From Cololabis saira (taxonomy: Eukaryota; Chordata; Actinopteri; Beloniformes; Belonidae): a DNA stretch of 64,000 nucleotides. Both the position numbers and the translations under genes were made by a program. The notes under the pieces are model-generated. The model was given only the letters and a program-made list of their open reading frames with translations, did no database searches and was not told the origin of the DNA. Shown here piece after piece: positions 14,301 to 26,300 of this stretch (its first letter is position 1; each line of letters starts with the position of its first letter). The stretch spans positions 23,460,017-23,524,016 of the forward strand of contig NC_084587.1 in assembly GCF_033807715.1 (NCBI RefSeq), written 5' to 3'.

Positions 14301-17300
14301 AAAGGGGCAATGACAAAGAGTCTAGCCTAGTGTAACAAATAGCAACATGTGTGGTAATATAATAAGACATGAGCTAATGCAATAAGAACTTGGTTGCTGC
14401 TGGTGAGGAGGACAAAGGACAGCAGTTATTGGCTACTGCTGAGTATGGACTAGTGTTGTTTTGTCAGCCTGTTTCAATTTTAGTCTAGTCTTTGGGTCAA
14501 GCTATCATTTTAGTTTTTGTTAGTTTTAGTTACGTTCATACTCCTTTTAGTCGTGTCAATTTTCAGTCGATTAAAAGTTTGAGCATTTTAGTCTGGTTTT
14601 AGTCAGAATTATCCAGGACCATTTTAGTCTGGTTTTAGTCAACAAAAACTGATGACATTTTAGTCTAGTTTTAGTCAAAGATTGTATTTAGCCAAATCCA
14701 TTTTACAATTCAAACAAGGTTATCTTATTATTATATTATTATTACCTTATAAACTCAAGAATACATTCATTCCAGACACAGAAGACGCTCTAATTTGAGT
14801 TTACAACATATTTATTTTTCCGCATTTCTCCCCATCTTTTTCAACAACACACTCGGTTTTCTTTTCCACGTCTATGTAGCAAAAGTGTATCCAAAGATCA
14901 TCTTTTCTTTTTCTCCCAGCCCCAGAGAAGATACCCGCGTGGCCGGCCATCGAGCCCTTTCTCTATTTAACTTTTTTCTTTAAATTGACGTGAACCTAGA
15001 GCTCTGCGTTAATGGCATCAGCCTCTAACCACTGCAGCTGCATCTTCTGGATCTGACTCTCCGCGGGCCGCGACTGGGATTGAGGACGTGACGTCACCCA
15101 GAAGCAGCAACTAAATGAGAGGAAACAACTTAAAAAAATGTATATTAAGGATCTTTATTATAACATTTCGTATCATTTTGTTTTGGTCAACGAAAATGAA
15201 GACACATTTTAGCATGGTTTTTATTTTGTAATCTACATTTTAGTCTTGTTTTTATTAGTCTACGATATTGCATTATATATTTAATTATCGTTATTGTCAC
15301 ATGACCAGCATTTTTGTTGCGTCTCATTTTCCTCAGGTGATAAAGGTTCGTTGACGACGATATTTAGTTATAATTTTCATTGACGGAAGCAACTTTAGTA
15401 TGGACAAGGGCAAACGAAGATGTAACTACTGCTATTTAGGGTAGGTGGCTCAGTTGGTAGAGTGTTCGCCCATGAACCTGAAGGTCAGTGGTTCCAACCC
15501 TAGTTCCTCCTGTGTCCACCTTGGGCAAGACACTGAATCCCCCGGTTGTCAGGCCAGCGCCATGGTATGGCAGCTCCGCCGACAACCGGTGTGTGAATGT
15601 GTGCGTGTGTGGGTGAATGTCTACAGTGTAAAGCGCTTTGGGGCTGTAGGAGTACAGCTGGAAAGCGCTATATAAGTGTAAGCCATTTACCATTTACCAT
15701 TTGTGCAATGTTTGGGGTGACCAGCACCAAAGAGTAATATTGGTTCTTTGAAACTTTTTAAAAGTGTTTTTCCTTTAAAAAGGGACAGAAATCCAGAAAA
15801 TAAAGACTCAAAGAAAATATTTGGTTTACTTGCCTGTGCCGGTGCAGACAGGGCTGTTCCCAGCGCGGCGCTGGGCATCACTGTGCAGCTGCGTGCCGAG
15901 CCCTCTGCGCAGTGCTGACACTCCAGACAGTTTCTCACTGCCATAGCACACACTAGGGAGGCACAGAGGCAGATATGTTATGTGACATCATATAAACAAA
16001 AGTCGATGCTAGGGTAATATGTACTAAAAGTAATATGCTTCTTAAATGAGCGTCTATGCCCAGAAGCAACAAAAGAGAATTCCAAATAAAAATGAAGGAC
16101 GAGACCTGAGAAGAGCAGAACAGGAGCAGCTGAGAGAGACAAAAACAAGAGAGAAAAAGTGGGGCCGTGACAAGGTCAGTGCACTGGCCAACTCTGGCAG
16201 CACCGCTCACTCTTCCCTGCTCCACCTCTCCTCCCAAGGTCACAGTGCGGGGTTGTTCTCTTGAATCAAATCCACTGTGTGCAGCTCCCATAACAAATGG
16301 CACTGTGAGGGTGTACACATGCTGAGTAGGCACCAAGATGCGCCGTTCGCCAGAGAAAAATCTCTTACTGTCCAACAACTTGAGGTGGGTTCAGAAGTGA
16401 CTTGCTTACCATTTGTAATTTAATGTACTGCTCCTCCTTGGAGCCCCTCCCGGCCCCCGTCGCGCTGTGACTTGACAACTGACAAATGTTAACTCCGTGG
16501 CATTAAGATTACGATAGAGGGAATTATTCCGTCTGGAAATGGGCTCGCTTTTTCCATTAGGACCACTCTCTCATACAATCATTTATAAAGAGAGGGAGAG
16601 AGGGAGGGGTGGAGACGCTAAAACCTTGTTACAGTTTTCCAAAATCAGATTAGGTGCCAGCAATGGGGAGCACATACCTCATCAAATATTGATTTCATAA
16701 GGGCTGCTTTCTAAAACCTGTGCAACGGTGGCATGATTTTCTTACAAAAAGCTTTGCAGAAGCAAATATCTGAAAGCTATATCTGAAAGAAGAGGTGCTC
16801 TTCGAATGACAGGTTTTGTATTTTAACCATATTGTATCTGAAAGCAAAACTGGATAGCTGAAAATGTACCGTTAAAAAAAAAAAAATTGAGAAAGCACTG
16901 TGCTACTTCCAATCCTTTGATCTGTGTGTGTTTACTGTACTCATCCTCTTTGCTAAAAAGGTATAAACAAAACAAAAAAAATATGAATAATGTAACAATT
17001 TTGGTATCTCTTATTCAGCGATTGTGAGGCTAGGCCTCTGATGCTGTCAGAGGAAATTTTAATAGCCTGGAACAGAAGGAGAACGACGCTTCAGGCTATG
17101 CAGCAGTACAGCACAGCCAAGGCCATTATGGACAACTCACTATATCACGCTAGCAGCCATTTCAAAGTGTTGCCATGCATGTAGGGTTATAATAACATGA
17201 TAAGAGAGTGCTGATATGAGCAGAGTGAAAAGAGGCAAGGATGTAAAGCAGCAGCTGGAGACTGAGAGGAAAGAGGCAAAAAAGAAAGATAGATGCAGAT

Positions 17301-20300
17301 AAGCAGAGTTTTAAAAAAAGAAGGCATGACTAGAGCTAATTCTGAAGGCTGCTGCTGGCTGGATCTCGAAGATTAAAAGATGAAAACTCTGTGAGGGGCC
17401 AAAGATGAGAACAAAAACTGCTCAACAGAAGAGGAACAAAAAGCAACATATTAAATCAATCCACATTAACTCATCAAGAGGATCTCACCTGAAATGTATT
17501 TCTCTTGTGAAAGTTGCATTTATCTCGAGGAAGCGTGTGTGTTATTTAACAATGGTTCAAAAGGTGGTAAATAAAACATTTCCAACATTTTTTTATTTTT
17601 TTTTACATCTGATGTGGTTTTGGCAAAAAAAACATTGACATTTATTTAGGCTTGGGCGGTATTACGGTAATACTGTATACTGTCGATGTCTAAAAATAGC
17701 AGCGGTATCATTTTCAATACCGTCATGAAAAAATGCAATGGACTTATATAAGAGATAACAATTAAATATCAAATAAAAGTCATTTAATGCCTAAAATGAT
17801 TCTATGTCCAGTAGCACTTATGTGTGGTTGAATTTTCAGTTTTACTTAAATAGTTGAATATGTTTTAGCCTACATTTTGAGACTTTCCATAAAGTTTATG
17901 AAAGTGATGTCATCACCTGACAGCGCAGAGGGGAGAGAGACGCACTGGGAGAGAGAGGGGGAGAAAGATGGCAGGTCGCGCACCTGACTTGGTGTCAAAA
18001 AAGAAAACGACCTCGAACTAACAAAGTCAATAAAAACAATTCTAAAAAAGCTGGAGGCCAAGTATGAATCTGATTCAGTGCGCAAATTAATGCGAAAGTG
18101 CACTTTCCTTGACCCTCGTTACCACGGAGGATACGAGACTGATGATAACGCACTGGCTGAAATCAAGGCTGAATTACAGGCTGAGATCGTGAGCTCAGAG
18201 GGCCAAGCACCAGCAGCAGTGGAATCAGAATCCAAGAGACAGAGGCACAACCCGAACCCCCATGAAAAAAGATGTCTCTGGAAACCCTCCTGCAAAAACG
18301 ACCCACTGTAAAAGTAAAGCCTGATTTACGGTTCCGCATTACACCAACGCAGAGCCTACGCCGTAGGGTACGCCGTCGATTTAACGCGGAACCATAAATC
18401 AGGCTTTACGGTAATGTGAATTGCGCCAGCCAAATCCTGTCGCCGACATGATCTTAATTGATTTGTGCACGACTGTTGTATTTGCACTTTTTTTTATAAG
18501 TTGCATTTGTTGTTAATAAAAGTTGTTAATATTAAGAATGTTATGTTGTTATTGTTCAGTAATAGTGTTTGATATTCAGTTTCTGGTGGAGGCTCAAGCC
18601 AACAGTTTGGTAATACCACTTGAGGCTTACGTCATCATTTTTAAATTAGTCACGGTAATACCGTATACCGGGGTAAAATGTGGAGGAAGTTTGACGGTAT
18701 TAAAATTTGGATACCGCCCAAGCCTACATTTGTTTGTTTGTTGTTTTTATTATTTGATTAACTCATGTTGATGTTATATTGAACATATTTATTCTGTTCT
18801 TTATCAGGTTTGTTAATAATGTAAACATTCTATATGAACATAGAAACTGGTTCACTTGTCAGCTCTAAAATAAACTGTTCTCATGACATGATTTCGAGTC
18901 ATCAACCCTGATTTTATATTAAGGGGGGAAAAAAAACGGGTTTTAAAAAGTATCTGTTTTCTAATCCACATTAACTCATAAATGCCAATAACCAACAACT
19001 TTTTCAGATGAACCATTAAAACAATTATTTCATTTATTAAGCGTTGTTCATTTTATGCAACTGATATTAATTAAAAATTGTTGTAATATACATAAAGTGA
19101 GAAATTGCACAAAAATGGACATCAAATGCATCCAGCAGACATCGTCATTCCATGTGTGTGAGAAAAAGAGTCAAAATAACCCAAAACCAGTGCATGCAAA
19201 TAAAAGTTATTGATTTTAATATCCTTTGAGCTATAAAAAGTTCCCAATGCATTTTGGATAATCTTTGTTGCCTTTGTCTTAAAAAACTGAACAAATGTTC
19301 CAAACTGAATATGATCCTGCTATATTGTTTACTCCAACTCCAAACTTGCACACTGATTTATGGAAAAATGTAAATCTGGCACATCCTTCATGGCTCTAAC
19401 TTGATGAATACTTTTCCCATTTCTCTAATACTTGAACTCTCAAAACTGTCAGGGGGGGAAAAGAAACAGCAAAAAAACTAAAAAAAAAGAAAAGAAGTGA
19501 TGTGGGTATTTCCTTGAAATAAAGCAGCTTCACACAAAATACCCCTGCAGGATTTAAGAATCACAAGGAATAAATGTTCAAAAGTGCTTACCCAGGCGAA
19601 GGCACTGTCGCAGAATGCCCCCCGACGACATGTTTTTCTCAGCTTCTATCTCTGTGAAGTTGTGCGAGCTGGCAAAGATGAGAACATCTGCGAGGCTGAT
19701 GAGGCGCTGCAAAAAGGTGACGGATGCCTCCACCGCCAAACCCTGGGATGGCTCAATGCTCTCCAACTCATGCTGGTAGTCAAGAAAATGAAAGAAAGCA
19801 ACAGTAAATAATGGATTAGAACTTAAAAAAAATGAGAAATATAATTGTAAAAGTTATTTTTACATAGTGAAAATGTAGTAAATGTATTTATTTTGTATTG
19901 GAAAACATTTTACCAATAAGTACATGAAATCTTAAGTCAAAGTCACCAAGCTACATATTTATTCTGAGCCTGAACACACTTACTCTGATTCATATAAAAT
20001 TACCAGTGAGTAACCACATCAAGTTTACATTCACATACTGTACTGGAGGTTGAAGCTACCCTTAAAATACATCAACACATGTAAAAATGCAGTTCTTCAC
20101 ATTCAGTTTTAAATCTAGTTACATGCCACAGGAGCAAGTAATTGGATTTTAAAGGAACTGAGCATCAACCCATTTCTTACACGGGTTGGACAGGTCATCG
20201 GCAGAGGCCAACGATCGTATAAGAGCACTGCAGTCACTGAGGTCAGACCAGAGAAAAACAAACTAACAATGTTAGGAGGCAGCTAACTGTAGTGTAATGT

Positions 20301-23300
20301 GATTGGGAAAGGTCAATGGGGATTGATAACTTCCTGTGACCGGGCCATCGGCCATAGATAAAAGGAAAAACGCAGAATCCCCGAGCATCGAGGCACTCAC
20401 AGATGATGATGTGGCAGCAGACAGCAGAGGTAAAATGCCACCACAGGCCATAATGAGATTGTCCACCACCTGGGAGATGAGGTGGATGCTGTTGTGGACA
20501 AACACAACGTTCTCGCTGCTGTTTACAAAATCCAATATCGTCTTTGTGGAATGACTGAAAAGCAGAAGACAAAACATTGCTATCGTGAACATGTCACATT
20601 ATTAAACCAGCATTAAAAGTGCTACATCCTGACATACATTCGTCTCGTGCTTTGAAGTCTGTGATATAAATGAAAGACAAATATGTTTCTTTGCTTTCTA
20701 GCTGAAGGAAAGATAAAACGACTGACACTCTAATAAATTAATTTTCAGTTTGCATCTAGAGGAAATAGACTGTTCCCGCCGCTTAGCGTGCAGACTGGAA
20801 ACAGGAAAACGGCTATCCTGGCTCGGTCAAGGGCTAAGAAGACACAGCCCTGGAAATCAGGGTACCAAGCTATCACCACCTGAGAAATAACTGGAACCTT
20901 TCAACAGCTGTAAAAGGATTTGAATAAGCTTTGTCTTTGCAGAAAAAAAAAAAAAAATCCATCTTGTACCACTAAAGCATCAGAGGGAATATTCCTCAGA
21001 GCTCTACAAAGTCAGCTAATCTTTCCTCAGTCGATCTTATTGTTAGCAAAAGCATTAATAAAAATCAATCCCTACCTCCTCCACATCTGGACATCTGTCT
21101 CAATAGAGAAGAGCAGGTCGGTGAGGAGGCGCTGATGCATGTGGGACCAGCGGAATTCTGGGATACGGAACATGGTGGAGCGAGGAGCCGGCGTGCCGCT
21201 CTCTCTTGGCTGGCCTGAAGAACTTCCTGCTTCTGCTGATGCTGTTGTAGTTGAATGGCCTTGGCTTGTTTCCTGCAGAAATATATGAGCAAAACACAGA
21301 GGGTTGACATGGGATAGGACTGGGTTAAGGTCGGTAGCAGGCTCGAAGATATAAAACAAATGCCTACTGTTGAAGAGGTCTCCTTTAGTTCAAGTCTCTC
21401 AGTGTCTAAGGCCACATTGGACACGTCCAGCCTGGCAATTTTGATCTCTTTGGTCTTGCTGACGGAGTCGGTGCTCTTGTGGGTGTCAGAGCTGCTATCA
21501 GCGGCACCGGACGGGGTTTCCCCTGCAGTGGTGTCACTGGTCTCTGAAGGCTGGCTGAGGGAGGTGGAACCTGAGGCTGCTGCCGCCACCTGAGCTGAGG
21601 AAGGTGGTGTGGAATCTGATGGCGGCTGGTCGTCGCTTGCAGCTTCATTTATGGACGAAGGATGTCCATCACTAACACTTTCTTTAGGTGGTTCTACGAC
21701 ACTCGGAGTCTCACTGTTCAGACAAGGCACCTGTTTTTCTTCGGATTCACTTGTTTCTTTGTCTTGCACACTCGCCTCCTGTTTCCCTTCTTTTTCCTCT
21801 TCCTCCTTATTTTCCTGTCTTTCCTGATCATTTGTTTTGCTTTCATTGTCTCCCTCATTTTTCAAAGCATCACCTTCTTCTCCGGTTGCAGCAGAAGCAT
21901 AAGAGGACTCCTCTTGACTGTCATCGGCGTCACTTTGTCGGATCTGGTCACTCACGGACGAGATGTCAGCCAAGTCCTCGCTGAACACGGATGCTCCACC
22001 CAGCACGCTGTTCTCCAGACAGGGTGCTGGCTCCGAGGACTTGTGGCCTGTCTTCCCTCCATGTTCTGCATCCAATGGGCCTCTCTCATTTAAAGTGTTT
22101 TCTGTTGTGGAGTTGAATGACTCGTTCTTCAACTCATCATCCTCTGTTACAGCTGTTTGTGCATCATCACCTGTAGATGTGGTCGAGTCTCCAAGTGCTT
22201 CCACGGCAGCTGTTGCAGCTGTTTCAGGTTGGTTGCTGTGAGCAGCTTCTAGCTCTGTATTGTTTATGTCAGACGAACTTTCTGTCGTCACATTTTGAGT
22301 GTTAGTCTCTTCATTTTCCTTCCCTCCTTTGGTTTGGTGACTTGAGCCACTTTCGGCTTCTTTTCCGTCAACTGAACCATCTCTGGGAGACTCATCCACC
22401 TGCTCTTCATCTTCTTCAGCTCTTGCAAGGATGTTGGACACAGTGATGGATGTTTCTTCCCTGTATTCAGTAGTGTCCACTGGTCTGGAGGTGTTGGTGG
22501 AACTGGTTGCTGAGTCGAGGGATTTCTGGGACAATCCGTCCACTGTCAGCTCAATAACAGTGGAGGGCGCCATGTCCTCCGCAGGTGACCCATTCGCACT
22601 TTTTATCGTCTCGGAGCTTTGGCTGGCACCTGAGATGGTGCGGATTGTGCTCCGAGAGCCCGTGGAGCCCTGATGCTGGTACTGACGGAACATCTGTGAC
22701 AGATTCTCTTTGTGCTGCTCAAATGTCACCTGCAAACACAGAAGTTATTACAATGTTAGAAACACTACTAAATACAATGGATGGATATGCAATGACTCCC
22801 TGATGAAAACTAAATTAAAATTGCCAGTGTGTAATCCAACTATCCGTATCCATACATGCACTAGAAAACAACTGAGTAGTTGTCCACTGTAGCAACTGCT
22901 AAGTAGGGCTGTTCGATTTTGCCCAAAAATAAAATCTCAATTTTTTTCTCTCAAAATCCGATTTTCGATTACGATTATTTTGTGAATTGACAAAAGGCAA
23001 AGAAATGATTTCAAATATGCTGTTTTTTTATTGAACATTTGCCCCATTGGGCTTTAAGTGTAAACTTTGCTCTTATTAAACCAAAAATGAATGAATAAAG
23101 TGCAAAACTCTGTAAAATAAGTTGAAAAAAAAAAAGTTTTAAAAAATATAATAAAATATAAAGTTTTATCTCTGGAAAAAAAAAAATCAGCAAATCAGCA
23201 CTTGCAAACATACAGTAAGTTATATTTCCAATTAAATAAAACAAGACATTTTCTAATTAAACTAAACTGGGTCTTTGCATGCTAAATAATAATGCAACCC

Positions 23301-26300
23301 ATGAAGGAGGTAGAGGTGTGTAATGGGGCACTTGTCACAGGTATTGAGAGGTATTTCCATCAATCATTAATATGGTATCAATCATTAATATGTGTGCAGA
23401 CAAGGTTAAAAAAAAAAAAAATCGATTTTACGATTTTCATGTTTTAACATCGTTCTAATTACATAATCGCGATTACGATTTAAAATCGATTAATCGAACA
23501 GCCCTACTGCTAAGCATAGAAAAATTAAAGCAACACAAAGGCACTATTGCAATTCTTAGTTTAGTTGGTGTTTTTTTTCTTTTCTTACTTGGTGAAACTC
23601 CTTTTCTTCACAATTACCAGCAACCAACCTCACATCATCAAGGTCCATCCACTTGACTCCCACACCCTGCATCTGATTTCACTGTTGTCCCATTTCATAC
23701 CCAAATATTCATTAGAAAAGGTAACTTCAAACAACAGAGGCATGTAAGCGTACGTTGTGAGCTTACAGCAACATCTAACCAGAAGGACCATTCGTGAATA
23801 GCTGGGATATACCGTATTTTCTGGACTATAAGCCGCACCTGCATATAAGCCGCATCTGCTCTATTTTTAAAAAAAATAATTAAAAAAGATATACAAGCCG
23901 CACCCGCTCTATTTAAAAAAAAAAAAGATATGCAAGCCACAGATATTTATGTTAGATTAGATATTTACTACATGTACAGAAGGATTTTGAACTGTAAAAT
24001 GATGTACATGTTTGTACCTAAATAGATCCTTTCCTAACAGTCTTTTAACACGGCAGCAACTTTGCTGATTAAAACGGGACAGAACCAAGAGAAAATAACC
24101 GGTATTTATTTATCTATTTATCTGTTTGAAATCTGCTTCTACCTACTTCTATCTGCTAAAGAAGAAGTAGCGTATTCTTCTTTGCATTTATTTTGTCTTA
24201 GTTTTGATTCTAATTCCGGTTAGAGCGCCCCGAGCGGTGGAAGAAAAATCCACAGCATAGCCGCACCTTTGTATAAGCTGCATGGTTGAAAACCTATGAA
24301 AAAAGTAGCGGCTTATAGTCCAGAAAATACGGTACATATACAACACTGCTGCTCAAAGCCTATTAACCTCCATCAGTCTTCTTACCATCTGATATGGCTG
24401 GACTCGACTACTAGTCTATACTGACAACATTCTGCAGTGGCATTTGGGGAAGAGCCCATCCATGTAAGCAGTCATAGATTAGCAGTAGATACTATTAGTG
24501 TGTGTCTTCGAGCTGTGCTGAGTGCGTGTCCAGCATTGACAAATCCTCCCACGCCTAATTTAAGCCCCTGCATTAATCACTGGGCTTGGAGGACAGAGAG
24601 TCAAAGATGGGTCGTGATGGAGGTGGTGGCGGGTGGGGAGGGGGGATGAAACTGGACCCACTTTGCTGCTTTTTCACCTGAGGTTATTTGGACAGAAGGA
24701 GGGAGTCTGAGAGGACGAGTGAGAAAGGAACAAAGAAAATAAGAAAGCTAGAGACGAAAAGGAGGGACAAAAATTAATTGCAAAGGAGGGAAAAAAGCAA
24801 GTGAGCCATTAAAAGAGGAAGAAAGGAAAGAAGGAGAAAGAAGCTGATTATTTGTAATTAATTAGGCGTTATTGTTCTAAATTAGCCTGCTACATGGGTG
24901 CTCATTAATCTTCTGTAGTGGGAAGCACTGATTGGTAATCCATAGCTGTTTTCTGAGTGCACAGCCTGTTCTAAATGCACCAGCGGTCTGTCTCTCTCTC
25001 TCTCTCCCTCCAGCTTTCCCACTCATCATACTGCAAGACCTTCTAACCCATTAGTTTGTGCTTAATTTGACATTTAGCATTTTTAGCAATTAAAACGCTG
25101 CATTCAGAGTGCACTGCTGTGGACATCATGCAGGGACGAGGTGAAGCACATAACATGATAGGTTCAGGATGCCGTCTGTAGTTTAAGATGATGCATGCCG
25201 ACCTTAAATGGGGTTCTGCAACAGATCCAGTTACCACTAGACAGAGGTAGCATGCCTCTATGTGGTTTTTAAAACAGCATTTAGCCTCGCTATGATACGT
25301 AGAAAACTGCCTTGGGTGACTAAGACATCCATGCTGATCTAATCTAATTTCAGTCTACTCCGTGACTCAGTCTGGCTTTAGCGGGTTATGGAAAAATGTT
25401 ATGGTAATGTCGAAAAACATGGTGGGCTTCTCTAATGTGACAGGTAACATGGTATTACATGGGTGCAACAGAGGCAGATCATGTAAAAGATCGGCTAGAA
25501 GGGGACCAAATTGCATAAACAAAGAGCCGCTGCAGAAATTAATTGTGGTCAGGTGTCCTGCTTGATAAGAATTTGAATAAATCCGATATCAGTACAAAAT
25601 AAACCCTGTTTTTATTTTTCTCTATGATTAACAAATATAGATGCTCCTAAAACGCAGCTTAAAAGAGACCCTTAAAATGCCTCATTCCTTTGCTTTATAA
25701 CAAATCTTGAATAACCTGTTACACTAGATCGGAATCAGGCTGAAAAGGGGTCACTTTTGAAAGAGAGTAGGAGCCTGGGAGCCACCTATAAAGCAACCAT
25801 AATGAGCCGCCACAAAACAAGAGGGAAATGGGGAGGAAAGCACAACCCCTAATCTAATTAGCTAAATGCAATTCCTCCTCCAAAATCAATGTCATCGGCT
25901 TTTGCCGTTCAGGTTGTACAGTTTTGCTTTTGTTCACATTTTCATCATTTATCACTTGTTGTAAAAAAAAAAATGTCTCTTCTCTTCACCTGCTCTATTG
26001 ACATACAAACATTTTCAGTACCTGTAACTTAATCATAAAATACTTCATGATTAGACTTGCTTTTAAGAATAATATAAATAAATAAACAACAGATGACATT
26101 TTGAGATGTCATAAGTAACCTGACAGTTACATGTTGCTTTGTCATTTTTTACCCTCATAAAGCTGCCAACTTCTTGTCATGGAAGGACAATTGAGTTTTC
26201 TTAATGTAACATTTCAATATTCTCAGTGGACAAAAACTGTTTAACCACAGCTTTTGTGTTCAATCATGAAAACTTCAGAGAATATCTTAAATCCACTCAT

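Larger units (their letters stand above)
14041..15833 (-). other. lrba intron w25-w26 (GC-AG intron, repeat-filled)
   Basis: It starts with GC (15833-15832, minus strand) and ends with AG at 14042-14041. It contains a TTTTAGTC-rich interspersed repeat at about 14450-15410 and a tRNA-SINE at about 15438-15702. Confidence 0.85.
17639..18734. mobile_element. internally deleted hAT transposon with transposase remnant
   Basis: The element runs 17647-18726 (1,080 bp). It has perfect 16-bp terminal inverted repeats beginning TAGGCTTGGGCGGTAT and a nearly perfect 8-bp duplication, CATTTATT on the left (17639-17646) and CATTTGTT on the right (18727-18734). The plus strand around 18050-18310 encodes a remnant with [20 protein letters not shown] and [12 protein letters not shown], which resembles the C-terminal part of ZBED/hAT-type transposases. 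A short upstream piece begins [13 protein letters not shown] at about 17968. Most of the transposase is missing, so it cannot act on its own. It is older than the elements with perfect duplications, judged by the mismatch. Confidence 0.85.
15953..19591 (-). other. lrba intron w24-w25 (3.6 kb)
   Basis: It holds a degenerate hAT element at 17639-18734 with a small nested palindromic element. A block at about 16430-16580 has mixed base composition and could be conserved non-coding DNA. Elsewhere nothing is recognised. Confidence 0.8.

Noticed and set aside
15446..15500. A tRNA gene (A and B boxes present)
   Set aside because: The cloverleaf does not close and it continues into a SINE body; the same holds for the heads at 45529-45602 and 47428-47482.
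21662..22093. Plus-strand 143-codon open frame rich in Phe, Leu and Ser
   Set aside because: It is the antisense shadow of the acidic exon w21.
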